Below, one piece after another: positions 6,414 through 11,710 of a stretch of DNA of 28,215 nt (positions within the stretch are counted from its first letter, which is position 1; each line of letters opens with the position of its first letter). A program made the position numbers and the translations under genes. The notes beneath the pieces are model-generated. The model saw only the letters and a list, made by a program, of their open reading frames with translations, had not been told where the DNA came from and did not search any database. The DNA comes from a virus, in IMG/VR virus record IMGVR_UViG_3300029448_000309, positions 1 to 28,215 of that record; one strand, written 5' to 3'.

Positions 6414-6462
6414 GTAGTTGTAGTTGTAGGTGTAGTTGAAGGTGAAGATGAAGATGAAGGGG
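6414..6462 (+). repeat. Strand-asymmetric hexanucleotide tract (GTAGTT then GAAGAT/GAAGGT)
   Basis: The plus strand reads as diverged tandem six-base units: GTAGTT, GTAGTT, GTAGGT, GTAGTT, GAAGGT, GAAGAT, GAAGAT, GAAGGG. It contains no cytosine at all on this strand over about 50 bases. Such tracts can act as unwinding elements or iteron-like binding sites, or may simply have expanded by slippage. Confidence 0.7.
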
Positions 6463-6546
6463 ATACTTTTGCCATTAGCAAAACGATACGATTTTATAAC
6501 AATGCTATAGCAATGCCATTCTTTATAACCATTCTAAAGAAGGGAG

Positions 6547-6595
6547 GTGGTGCGGAAACCTAAACTAAAATGAAAGAGGGAAAAAACCGCACCAC
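6547..6595. other. Inverted repeat with 9-bp perfect arms and 31-base loop
   Basis: GTGGTGCGG (6547-6555) pairs with CCGCACCAC (6587-6595). The arms are unusually G+C-rich for this genome, and the loop is AT-rich with six consecutive A (6581-6586). No T-run follows the stem on either strand, so it is not a standard terminator. It could be an origin hairpin, a single-strand origin-like element or a protein-binding inverted repeat. Confidence 0.6.
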
Positions 6596-6665
6596 AATAT
6601 AGCTTCCACTCTCGCTTTCACTATATACACGGTATACTTTTAACCTATTTGATAATGGTCTACGC

Positions 6666-6878
6666 CTACCGTTTAGGCGCAATCTCTAAATCTGGTCTTA
6701 TGTAACTTATATCATAATCACCTAATTGTGCAATCTGATATGCACGAAAAGGTGGTATTACTTGCCATTTAGATACGGCAGGATGTGAGATCCCCAGCAT
6801 ACGTGATAAATTTTTACCACCATATTTACCTACGATCTCTTTCTTACGTTCTTTTGCTAATCCTACCTTTTCTATCAT
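6666..6878 (-). CDS. Cro/YdaS-like helix-turn-helix repressor, 70 aa
   Basis: The segment GGKNLSRMLGISHPAVSKWQ (residues about 20-39) is a clear helix-turn-helix, and the continuation to PPFRAYQIAQLGDYDISYIRPDL has the layout of the YdaS/Cro family (Cro-like antitoxin or repressor), including the RPDL ending. It should bind short operators as a dimer. It overlaps the upstream coiled-coil gene by four bases (ATGA), so both are read from the promoter at 7110-7138. Candidate targets are the TTAAC-repeat elements at 71-85, 6345-6359 and 7170-7184. No CI-type repressor with a cleavage domain and no integrase is seen, which suggests a regulator of early timing rather than of lysogeny. Confidence 0.85.
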   Translation of the reverse strand: MIEKVGLAKERKKEIVGKYGGKNLSRMLGISHPAVSKWQVIPPFRAYQIAQLGDYDISYIRPDLEIAPKR

Positions 6879-7102
6879 GTTTCACCCTGTTGTATTTTTG
6901 CAACAGTAGTGTGTCTTAATTGCAACAGGTATTTAGACCTATCCTCACACTTTATTGCTTCATCTGTAAGCACTAATATATCATCAGCTTTGTTATAATG
7001 TTGAGGGATAACACTAGATCTGTCAAGATTAATAATTTCTTTATCAATCCTTTTTTGTTTAGCTTGTAATTCCTCTATAAGTTCATCTAATACACTTGCC
7101 AT
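6875..7102 (-). CDS. Small coiled-coil protein upstream of the repressor, 75 aa
   Basis: The start is taken as the ATG at 7102 (MASVLDELIEELQAKQKRID). An in-frame TTG at 7138 would add 12 residues but it coincides with the -35 box of the predicted promoter and has no ribosome site. Residues about 4-26 form an amphipathic charged helix likely to dimerise, and residues about 45-70 form a second helix (DEAIKCEDRSKYLLQLRHTTVAKI). The family is not recognised. The four-base overlap with the repressor gene suggests a functional partnership, for example an anti-repressor or co-repressor, but that is inference. Confidence 0.65.
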   Translation of the reverse strand: MASVLDELIEELQAKQKRIDKEIINLDRSSVIPQHYNKADDILVLTDEAIKCEDRSKYLLQLRHTTVAKIQQGET

Positions 7103-7109
7103 AATTTGT

Positions 7110-7138
7110 TCTATATTTGTTTTATTAACAAAAGTCAA
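7110..7138 (-). promoter_or_regulatory. Promoter of the repressor operon, predicted leaderless transcript
   Basis: On the minus strand, TTGACT (7138-7133) and TATAGA (7115-7110) are separated by exactly 17 bases. Transcription would begin about seven bases after the -10 box, at 7103-7102, which is the A of the ATG at 7102. No Shine-Dalgarno sequence precedes that ATG. The mRNA would therefore be leaderless or nearly so, as for lambda cI transcribed from PRM. Confidence 0.5.
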
Positions 7139-7147
7139 TCTATATAC

Positions 7148-7184
7148 TTGACTTACGTTAATATATCATTTAACTTAACTTAAT
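7148..7184 (+). promoter_or_regulatory. Rightward promoter with putative operator, copy C
   Basis: TTGACT (7148-7153) is followed after 17 bases by TAACTT (7171-7176), a weak -10 box. TTAACTTAACTTAAT (7170-7184), three tandem TTAAC/T units, overlaps it. The element is placed relative to the -10 box much as at 71-85. It lies between the divergent repressor operon (start at 7102) and the SSB/nuclease operon (start at 7215), the same geometry as the lambda PRM/PR control region. Confidence 0.45.
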
Positions 7185-7214
7185 CAATAATAAATTAGTG
7201 AAAAAAGGATATAT

Positions 7215-7820
7215 ATGACAAGCATAATAGCAAATGGTGGCAATGATACACCAAGTTATCCAACGGTATCTGTTGGTGTACATAAGGCCAGATGTGTAAG
7301 AGTAATAGATCTCGGTACACAGCAAAACGATTATCAAGGGCAGATTAGTTGGAAAAGACAGGTAATGTTGATATGGGAAGTACCATCTGAAACAGATAAC
7401 AAAGGTGAACCATTAACAATCAGTAAGTTCTATACGTTATCATTAAATGAAAAAGCAAATCTTGCTAATGATTTAGTATCATGGCGTGGTAGACCTTTTA
7501 CTGAAACAGAAAAGAAAGCGTTTGATATATCAAAGGTAGCAGGTAAACCGTGTAGTATAAATGTTATACTAAATCAAAACGGTAAACCAAAAGTATCAAC
7601 CGTTATGCCAATAGGTAAGAATGATGAGATTGCACAACAGTTTCATCCTAACATGGTATTTAGTATTACAGACTTTCAAGAAAAAAAGATGGAAGTGTTT
7701 AATCAATTACCCGAAGGCATAAGAAACATTATCTTAAAATCTAAAGAGTTAGAAGGTACGGAAAAACAAGATTTAGGTGATGAGAATAATGCACAAGATC
7801 TTGGTGATATTCCGTTCTAA
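7215..7820 (+). CDS. Single-stranded DNA-binding-like protein with canonical acidic tip
   Basis: A 201-aa protein with AAAGGA just before the ATG. The N-terminal domain has HKARCVRVIDLGTQ (residues about 23-36), then YTLSLNEKANLANDLVSWRGR (about 73-93) and later VAGKPCSINVILNQNGKP (about 107-124), the layout of a phage family often annotated as a DNA-binding replication protein. The C-terminus is acidic and ends GDIPF, matching the conserved tip of bacterial SSB proteins (DDDIPF in E. coli) that recruits partner enzymes. I infer an SSB that coats single strands and recruits the adjacent nuclease. Its stop overlaps the nuclease start (TAATG). Confidence 0.72.
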   Translation: MTSIIANGGNDTPSYPTVSVGVHKARCVRVIDLGTQQNDYQGQISWKRQVMLIWEVPSETDNKGEPLTISKFYTLSLNEKANLANDLVSWRGRPFTETEKKAFDISKVAGKPCSINVILNQNGKPKVSTVMPIGKNDEIAQQFHPNMVFSITDFQEKKMEVFNQLPEGIRNIILKSKELEGTEKQDLGDENNAQDLGDIPF

Positions 7821-8725
7821 TGAAAATAACAAATAGATCAAATCTACCAAAAGTTATTGAACGGGCTGTAATAAATGATCCCTATGATAGTAGTGGATCT
7901 AACATATCTGCAACCCGTTTGATTGCACCACCTAGAATAAGAGTACTAGAAATGCGTAACTGGGATCTTATTGAAGATGATGTATCAAATAGAATATTCT
8001 CTTTACTTGGTCAATCCGTACACCATATATTAGAGAGATCTAAACTAAAGGTAGATCTAGCTGAACGTAGATTGTTTTACAAAGATGATAAGATAACTAA
8101 TGGATGGACATTAAGTGGTCAGTTTGATTTGTTATCTAGACAAGGTGATCTAACAGATTTTAAAGTTACATCTGCATGGGCCGCACTTGATGCATTGACT
8201 AATGGTAAAGACGAATGGGAAAACCAACTTAATGTATTAGATTTTCTGTGTAGAAAAAATCAAAAGACATTGACAAGGTATAAGAAAGAAGTCAAAGTTA
8301 AATCATTAAACATAATGGCTATACTGCGTGATTGGTCAAAACTAAAAGTAATGCAATCAGACAACTATCCAAGAAAACAAGTTGTTATGATACCTATACG
8401 TAGATGGTCAGAAGAAGAACAAGAAAACTATGTACAGGCACGTATTAAATTACATCAAGATGCAGAAAAAACAGATGATCTTCCATTGTGTACAGCAAAA
8501 GAAAGATGGCGAAAAGAAGATAGTTATGCTCTTATGTTGGACAACAGAAAAACTGCAAAACGTGTATTACCTACAAGACAAGACATGGATAAATACATGA
8601 AAGATAATAAATATGTTGAAGGCCAAGGATGTAAGGTAGTATTCCGTGCAGGTGAAGATGTTAGATGTCAGCATTATTGTAGTGTTAATCAGTTCTGTAG
8701 TCATTTTATGAATGTGAGTTTTTAA
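7820..8725 (+). CDS. PD-(D/E)XK exonuclease, Cas4/RecB-like, possible Fe-S cluster
   Basis: A 301-aa protein. The core motifs are GQSVHHILE (residues 64-72), SGQFDLL with D103, DLTDFKV with D113 and K115, and Q136 in WENQLN, the order seen in Cas4/RecB-family exonucleases. Near the C-terminus C283, C287 and C293, with C271 or C224 as a fourth ligand, resemble the iron-sulfur cluster of Cas4/AddB nucleases, although the spacing here is CxxxC rather than CxxC. It would resect or trim DNA ends in recombination-dependent replication. It is coupled to the SSB-like gene before it and the small gene after it (both TAATG overlaps). No CRISPR array or cas1 is present, so a CRISPR role is not indicated. 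Confidence 0.82.
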   Translation: MKITNRSNLPKVIERAVINDPYDSSGSNISATRLIAPPRIRVLEMRNWDLIEDDVSNRIFSLLGQSVHHILERSKLKVDLAERRLFYKDDKITNGWTLSGQFDLLSRQGDLTDFKVTSAWAALDALTNGKDEWENQLNVLDFLCRKNQKTLTRYKKEVKVKSLNIMAILRDWSKLKVMQSDNYPRKQVVMIPIRRWSEEEQENYVQARIKLHQDAEKTDDLPLCTAKERWRKEDSYALMLDNRKTAKRVLPTRQDMDKYMKDNKYVEGQGCKVVFRAGEDVRCQHYCSVNQFCSHFMNVSF

Positions 8726-8958
8726 TGAATAAAAAACCTAAAATAATAAGACCTTTCATTGTTACAAAAGATCCCATGGTTCAAAACCTATTACATAAAT
8801 TTGCTAAAAGATCCGAAGATGGAATAAAAAAATACAATGTAACTATGGTACAAGCAAAGAAACCTATAGAAAAATGGATAGAAGATGCACAAGAAGAAGC
8901 ATGGGATCAAATTGTCTATCTTGAAAAAATCAAATCATTGTTAACCAAACTAAACTAG
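8725..8958 (+). CDS. Small phage protein, possibly MazG/diphosphohydrolase-related, 77 aa
   Basis: The start ATG overlaps the nuclease stop (TAATG). The C-terminal part, GIKKYNVTMVQ (residues about 33-43) followed by WIEDAQEEAWDQIVYLEKI (about 51-69), resembles the G-x-x-KYG...EE-x-x-D-x-x-YL pattern of small phage all-alpha nucleotide pyrophosphohydrolase-like proteins. The usual metal-binding EExxD set is only partly present (EEAWD), so catalytic activity is doubtful. It sits between nucleic-acid enzymes and the lysis region, consistent with nucleotide metabolism. I hold the family assignment at low confidence and the gene itself at high confidence. Confidence 0.7.
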   Translation: MNKKPKIIRPFIVTKDPMVQNLLHKFAKRSEDGIKKYNVTMVQAKKPIEKWIEDAQEEAWDQIVYLEKIKSLLTKLN

Positions 8959-9010
8959 CGATAACATTTATTATTTCTATTATCTTTTTAATCTGATAAA
9001 ATAACAGGTT

Positions 9011-9409
9011 ATGAAGATTAGTGATAATACATCTGTAGCTATGCCAATGCGTAACCTAATAGCAATAATAGGTGCTGTCGCTGTTGGCACTATGGCCTAT
9101 TTCAATATAGTAGAACAACTAAATAAACACTCTACTACGTTAGAGTTGATGGCAAAAGATCAAGAACATAATACAGAATTTAGAATAAAATGGCCACGTG
9201 GTGAGATGGGATCTCTACCTGCGGATGCTGAACAGTTTATGCTTATAGAAGATCTATATAAAACTGTAGAGAAGTTAGAAAAAAATCAAGAAATGAATAT
9301 GACTAACAAAGTCAATATAGAATTTTTACAAAAACAAGTAGAGAAGATGGCGCAAGATTTAGAAAAATTAAAAGACAAAGTTAGAGCAAATGGTAACGGA
9401 GGACATTAA
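9011..9409 (+). CDS. Membrane-anchored coiled-coil protein of the lysis region, 132 aa
   Basis: Residues about 13-34 (MRNLIAIIGAVAVGTMAYFNIV) are one transmembrane helix. A conserved-looking stretch WPRGEMGSLPADAEQFMLIEDLY (about 60-82) follows, and then a coiled coil (about 83-126) ending in a polar glycine-rich tail. An N-terminal anchor followed by a coiled coil is the layout of an inner-membrane spanin or a structural membrane protein, and similar proteins sit near holins in marine phages. No outer-membrane spanin lipoprotein is obvious beside it. The gap 8959-9010 is AT-rich and shows no clear promoter. The stop overlaps the next start (TAATG). Confidence 0.65.
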   Translation: MKISDNTSVAMPMRNLIAIIGAVAVGTMAYFNIVEQLNKHSTTLELMAKDQEHNTEFRIKWPRGEMGSLPADAEQFMLIEDLYKTVEKLEKNQEMNMTNKVNIEFLQKQVEKMAQDLEKLKDKVRANGNGGH

Positions 9410-9624
9410 TGATTGAAACAGTTATAGCATTATTAATGATAGTCAATAATGAAATACAAGAACATAGAATACAACCTTCTATGTCAGAATGTTTAAAAGG
9501 TAAGAGGGTTGCCGATAGGCAGTTAAAGTCTGGTGGTAATGTTAGATATCAATGTTTAAAATCAGAAGCAGAAATTGAAATATATTTAGATAAGAAACAT
9601 ATAAAAAAATTAATATTAAAATAA
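9409..9624 (+). CDS. Small secreted-type protein with two cysteines, 71 aa
   Basis: The N-terminus MIETVIALLMIVNN is a short hydrophobic segment that could be a signal or anchor. A polar region follows with SMSECLKGKR and VRYQCLKS (C28 and C49), consistent with a single disulfide in the periplasm, and a basic C-terminus (KKHIKKLILK). It resembles unannotated proteins of marine phages and has the same design as the gene at 9781-9999. Its place in the lysis region suggests an envelope role, which is inference. Confidence 0.6.
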   Translation: MIETVIALLMIVNNEIQEHRIQPSMSECLKGKRVADRQLKSGGNVRYQCLKSEAEIEIYLDKKHIKKLILK

Positions 9625-9625
9625 T

Positions 9626-9781
9626 ATGATAGACGAAGATAGGACATACGAAAACGAAGTTAGATATAACAATGATAGATTGGATAATAGAAAAGATAGG
9701 CAAAGTATCAAGATCAATATTCCATTGGACTTGGAGGGTACAGGTACACCGAAAGTATTACAGAAAGAAAAAGATAAATAA
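9626..9781 (+). CDS. Small charged hydrophilic protein, 51 aa
   Basis: The ATG at 9626 follows the previous stop directly. The product begins MIDEDRTYENEV, contains repeated N/D/R-rich units (YNNDRLDNRKDRQS, residues about 14-27), then a short hydrophobic stretch (IKINIPLDLEG) and a lysine-rich end. It has no signal or membrane segment and is probably partly disordered. The family is not recognised. Its stop overlaps the next start (TAATG at 9779-9783), and it fills what would otherwise be a gap in a tightly packed operon. Confidence 0.6.
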   Translation: MIDEDRTYENEVRYNNDRLDNRKDRQSIKINIPLDLEGTGTPKVLQKEKDK

Positions 9782-9999
9782 TGATTAAATTTATTTTAGT
9801 AATGCAATTATGTGTAAACGGTTTATGCTATCCACCATTACCTAATGATATATTTGATAGTTATAAAGGATGTATTATAGCAGGTTATGAAGAAAGTTTA
9901 ATATTTATAAATGATATGGATGAAGATAACTTAAATAAATCTAAACCAATAATAAGATTTTGGTGTCAAGAAGAAAAGCAAGAAGGTCTTGGTACATGA
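9781..9999 (+). CDS. Small secreted-type four-cysteine protein, 72 aa
   Basis: The N-terminus MIKFILVMQLCV is a short hydrophobic leader. Four cysteines (C11, C16, C31 and C62) and the conserved-looking stretches NGLCYPPLP, SYKGCIIAGYE and PIIRFWCQE suggest a small disulfide-bonded periplasmic domain. It is paired with the similar gene at 9409-9624 in the lysis region, and proteins like it are familiar to me only as unannotated marine phage products. It overlaps the following gene in an ATGA arrangement. Confidence 0.6.
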   Translation: MIKFILVMQLCVNGLCYPPLPNDIFDSYKGCIIAGYEESLIFINDMDEDNLNKSKPIIRFWCQEEKQEGLGT

Positions 10000-10220
10000 T
10001 AAAAACAAAGAAAAAAGCTGTTAGAAAAACTATCTCTCATAGTGTCATATCGTATAAATTAGATGAGATAAAACATTTAGTACACAAGAATTCCAAGGAT
10101 ATAGAAGAATTAAAAAAACAAGTAGCTATGGGTAAAGGTGGCATAAAAGCCATATTTGTGATAGGTTCTTTAGTAGCATTAATATTAGCATTATTAAAAA
10201 TGTTTACATTATGGAGATAG
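9996..10220 (+). CDS. C-terminally anchored coiled-coil membrane protein, 74 aa
   Basis: The start is the ATG at 9996 overlapping the previous stop (ATGA), rather than an upstream in-frame ATG at 9960 that lies inside the preceding gene. The N-terminus is basic (MIKTKKKAVRKT), residues about 18-45 are a coiled-coil-like helix (YKLDEIKHLVHKNSKDIEEL), and residues about 51-70 form one transmembrane helix (IKAIFVIGSLVALILALLKM). It stands immediately before the holin gene and could be a holin regulator (antiholin) or a spanin component. The sequence alone does not decide. Confidence 0.65.
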   Translation: MIKTKKKAVRKTISHSVISYKLDEIKHLVHKNSKDIEELKKQVAMGKGGIKAIFVIGSLVALILALLKMFTLWR

Positions 10221-10223
10221 ATT

Positions 10224-10604
10224 ATGGCATGGTTTAGTTTAGCAAAGATTGCAGTACAAGCAGGTACACATATATTTAAAAAAAGACAAGAAACAAAAAT
10301 GATGATGGCAGATGCACAATACAAACACGCCGAAAAGATGGCTAATGGATCTGCTGAATATCAAGGTAAATTATTAGAAGCCAGACAATCGGACTGGAAA
10401 GACGAGTTCATATTAATACTGTTAAGTATCCCTATCGTAATGTTAGGATTTGCGGTATGGTCAGATAATCCTGCACACATGGAAAAAATGAAATTATTTT
10501 TTGAGTATTTTTCACAACTTCCATTTTGGTATCAGACAATTTTTGTGGGCGTGATAGCATCTGTGTATGGACTTAAAGCAACCGATCTAATAAAAAGGAA
10601 ATAA
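10224..10604 (+). CDS. Holin, three-transmembrane (GTA-holin-like) family
   Basis: A 126-aa protein. The N-terminal segment (residues about 3-18) is moderately hydrophobic and probably amphipathic. The cytosolic linker MADAQYKHAEKMANGSAEYQGKLLEARQSDWKDEF (about 28-62) is characteristic of this holin family, and two transmembrane helices follow (about 63-79, LILLSIPIVMLGFAVW, and 103-119, TIFVGVIASVYGLKA). It would form the inner-membrane lesion that releases the lysozyme encoded 450 bases downstream. The PFW aromatic turn between helices is typical. I am confident of the family and of the role by neighbourhood. Confidence 0.8.
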   Translation: MAWFSLAKIAVQAGTHIFKKRQETKMMMADAQYKHAEKMANGSAEYQGKLLEARQSDWKDEFILILLSIPIVMLGFAVWSDNPAHMEKMKLFFEYFSQLPFWYQTIFVGVIASVYGLKATDLIKRK

Positions 10605-10605
10605 T

Positions 10606-10779
10606 ATGGCAAGTGATTATCATACTACTAAAAGTGGAAAGAAAGCAAAGAAAGGTTTATATTATTATATGAACCGTAAAAAGAAAGCTGGTACATCTAA
10701 CCCAAAATCTAAATCTACGGTTAGTGCAAAAGCATATAAAAACATGAAAGCTGGTTTTCCAAAATTTGGTAGAGCATAA
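10606..10779 (+). CDS. Tiny lysine-rich protein ending FPKFGRA, 57 aa
   Basis: The ATG at 10606 follows AAAAAGGAAAT. The protein is strongly basic (HTTKSGKKAKKG, NRKKKAGTS) with no hydrophobic core, and ends KNMKAGFPKFGRA. The FPKFG motif recurs in the small basic protein encoded at 12380-12541 on the other strand. It precedes another basic protein (DUF6321-like). A nucleic-acid-binding or genome-packing role is plausible from composition, but it could also be a minor virion component. Confidence 0.65.
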   Translation: MASDYHTTKSGKKAKKGLYYYMNRKKKAGTSNPKSKSTVSAKAYKNMKAGFPKFGRA

Positions 10780-10782
10780 TAT

Positions 10783-11055
10783 ATGGGTTACAGCAAGGAA
10801 CATAAAAATCCTAGCGGTGGTTTAAATGAAAAAGGTAGAGAATATTTTAAACGTACCGAAGGATCTAATTTAAAACCACCATTATCTAAAGGTAAGAGTG
10901 GCCGTAGAATATCGTTTGCGGCCCGTTTCGGGGGCATGAAAGGCCCAATGAAGGATGATAAGGGCAATCCTACCAGAAAAGCATTAGCGTTAAAAAAATG
11001 GGGGTTCTCGTCAGCCCAAGCGGCAACTAACTTTGCTAATAGAAATAAGGCATAA
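10783..11055 (+). CDS. DUF6321-like small basic phage protein, 90 aa
   Basis: The pattern PSGGLNEKGREYFKRTEGSNLKPPLS (residues about 10-35), then RRISFAARFGGMKGPMKDDKGNPTRKALALKKWGF (about 41-75), is a familiar short conserved domain (DUF6321) of marine and cyanophage proteins. The function is unknown. The strong basic charge and the RKALALKKW end would allow nucleic-acid binding. Its stop overlaps the lysozyme start (TAATG), so it is made together with the lysis enzyme. Confidence 0.8.
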   Translation: MGYSKEHKNPSGGLNEKGREYFKRTEGSNLKPPLSKGKSGRRISFAARFGGMKGPMKDDKGNPTRKALALKKWGFSSAQAATNFANRNKA

Positions 11056-11498
11056 TGGATTATAACGATTTAAAAGAACGTATTAAGAAACATGAAGGAT
11101 TTGTAAACAAGATATATAAGGATAGTCTTGGTTTTGCCACAATCGGATATGGCCACCTTGTAACAAAAGAAGATAGTTATGAAGAAGGTGTAGAATATAC
11201 AGAAGAAGAATTAAGCAAACAATTTGATAGTGATTTTACAAGAGCAGGATTAAATGCAGAAATGTTATTAAAAGATAACGAAGTATCTACAATACAATGG
11301 GATGCTAAATGTGTTCTAATTGAGATGGTATTCCAATTAGGTATAGGTGGTGTTGGTAAATTTAAAAAGATGTGGGCCGCACTACAAAAAGAAGATTATG
11401 GTGAAGCATCATTTCAAATGATGGATAGCCGTTGGGCTACACAAACTCCCTCACGTGCCAAGTCTTTATCTGAAATTATGAGAAGTTGCAAAAAGTAA
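11055..11498 (+). CDS. Endolysin, T4-type lysozyme (GH24 muramidase)
   Basis: A 147-aa protein. The catalytic triad is visible with the T4 lysozyme spacing: E14 in KKHEGF, D23 in YKDSLGF and T29 in ATIGYGH (T4: E11, D20, T26). The remainder, including FQLGIGGVGKFKKMWAAL (about 93-110) and SRWATQTPSRAKSL (about 125-138), fits the C-terminal lobe. It cleaves the MurNAc-GlcNAc bonds of peptidoglycan. There is no signal peptide, so it needs the holin at 10224-10604 for release. Its length is normal for the family. Confidence 0.93.
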   Translation: MDYNDLKERIKKHEGFVNKIYKDSLGFATIGYGHLVTKEDSYEEGVEYTEEELSKQFDSDFTRAGLNAEMLLKDNEVSTIQWDAKCVLIEMVFQLGIGGVGKFKKMWAALQKEDYGEASFQMMDSRWATQTPSRAKSLSEIMRSCKK

Positions 11499-11710
11499 CT
11501 ATTTCTAGTATACATTGCATAGTGTTAGTACTAGAAGATATAATAATTAATTATGAGAACAAAAGTGAAACACCTATTATTAAAGACGTACACATACATA
11601 ATGGTAAGTACACTTTCGTTGATCCTAATGAAAAACTTAAAAACCTAGAGGAGTGGATAGACGGTTCACCTGTTATAAAATATGACACACAAACGCATAC
11701 TCGTTATTAG
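11486..11710 (+). CDS. Hypothetical protein, 74 aa, TTG start
   Basis: The frame is open between the lysozyme and phosphoesterase genes and overlaps both. The likely start is TTG at 11486 (or GTG at 11522); the ribosome site is weak. The product has a hydrophobic beta-like N-terminus (VTISSIHCIVLVLEDIII) and the stretch IIKDVHIHNGKYTFVDPNEKLKNLEEW (about 31-57). I recognise no family; the alternation suggests a small beta-sandwich. The overlaps and coding-like sequence support it, but the exact start is uncertain. Confidence 0.5.
   Translation: MQKVTISSIHCIVLVLEDIIINYENKSETPIIKDVHIHNGKYTFVDPNEKLKNLEEWIDGSPVIKYDTQTHTRY

Larger units (their letters stand above)
6336..6665. other. Gene-free control region, candidate replication origin
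   Basis: This 330-base stretch between the DUF1376 gene and the repressor gene is the longest gap in the window. From left to right it holds the replication-operon operator and promoter (6345-6393), a C-poor hexanucleotide tract (6414-6462), ACGATACGAT and TGCTATAGCA motifs (about 6482-6516), a long-loop hairpin (6547-6595) and a GTATAC-containing stretch near 6640. Placement beside a DUF1376 protein and a repressor, with strand-asymmetric repeats and hairpins, is what an origin would look like, but no recognised initiator box is present. The origin call is inference. Confidence 0.35.

Noticed and set aside
6368-6475. Minus-strand 35-codon frame with serine/threonine/proline runs.
   Set aside because: It is the reading of the hexanucleotide tract, has no ribosome site, and overlaps the replication-operon promoter.
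6405-6562. Plus-strand frame through the same tract (valine, then Glu/Asp-rich).
   Set aside because: There is no ATG or ribosome site at its start, and the low-complexity part is explained by the repeat.
6663-6679. CGCCTA-CCGTT-TAGGCG hairpin at the end of the repressor gene as a terminator.
   Set aside because: The six-bp stem is followed by no T-run on the minus strand, and part of it is coding.
6666-6878. YdaS-type antitoxin of a toxin-antitoxin pair with the coiled-coil protein as toxin.
   Set aside because: The coiled-coil protein shows no YdaT or other toxin features, and the operator-like sites at other operons fit a regulator better. It is not excluded.
7820-8725. Cas4-like nuclease as part of a CRISPR system.
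   Set aside because: There is no CRISPR array, cas1 or cas2 in the window; the nuclease sits in a phage recombination operon with an SSB-like gene.
9011-9409. Holin call for the first lysis-region membrane protein.
   Set aside because: It has one transmembrane helix and a long coiled coil; the 3-TM protein at 10224-10604 is a much better holin.
10037-10324. Minus-strand frame of 95 codons in the lysis region.
   Set aside because: It lies antisense to two well-supported plus-strand membrane-protein genes and has no ribosome site or operon context.
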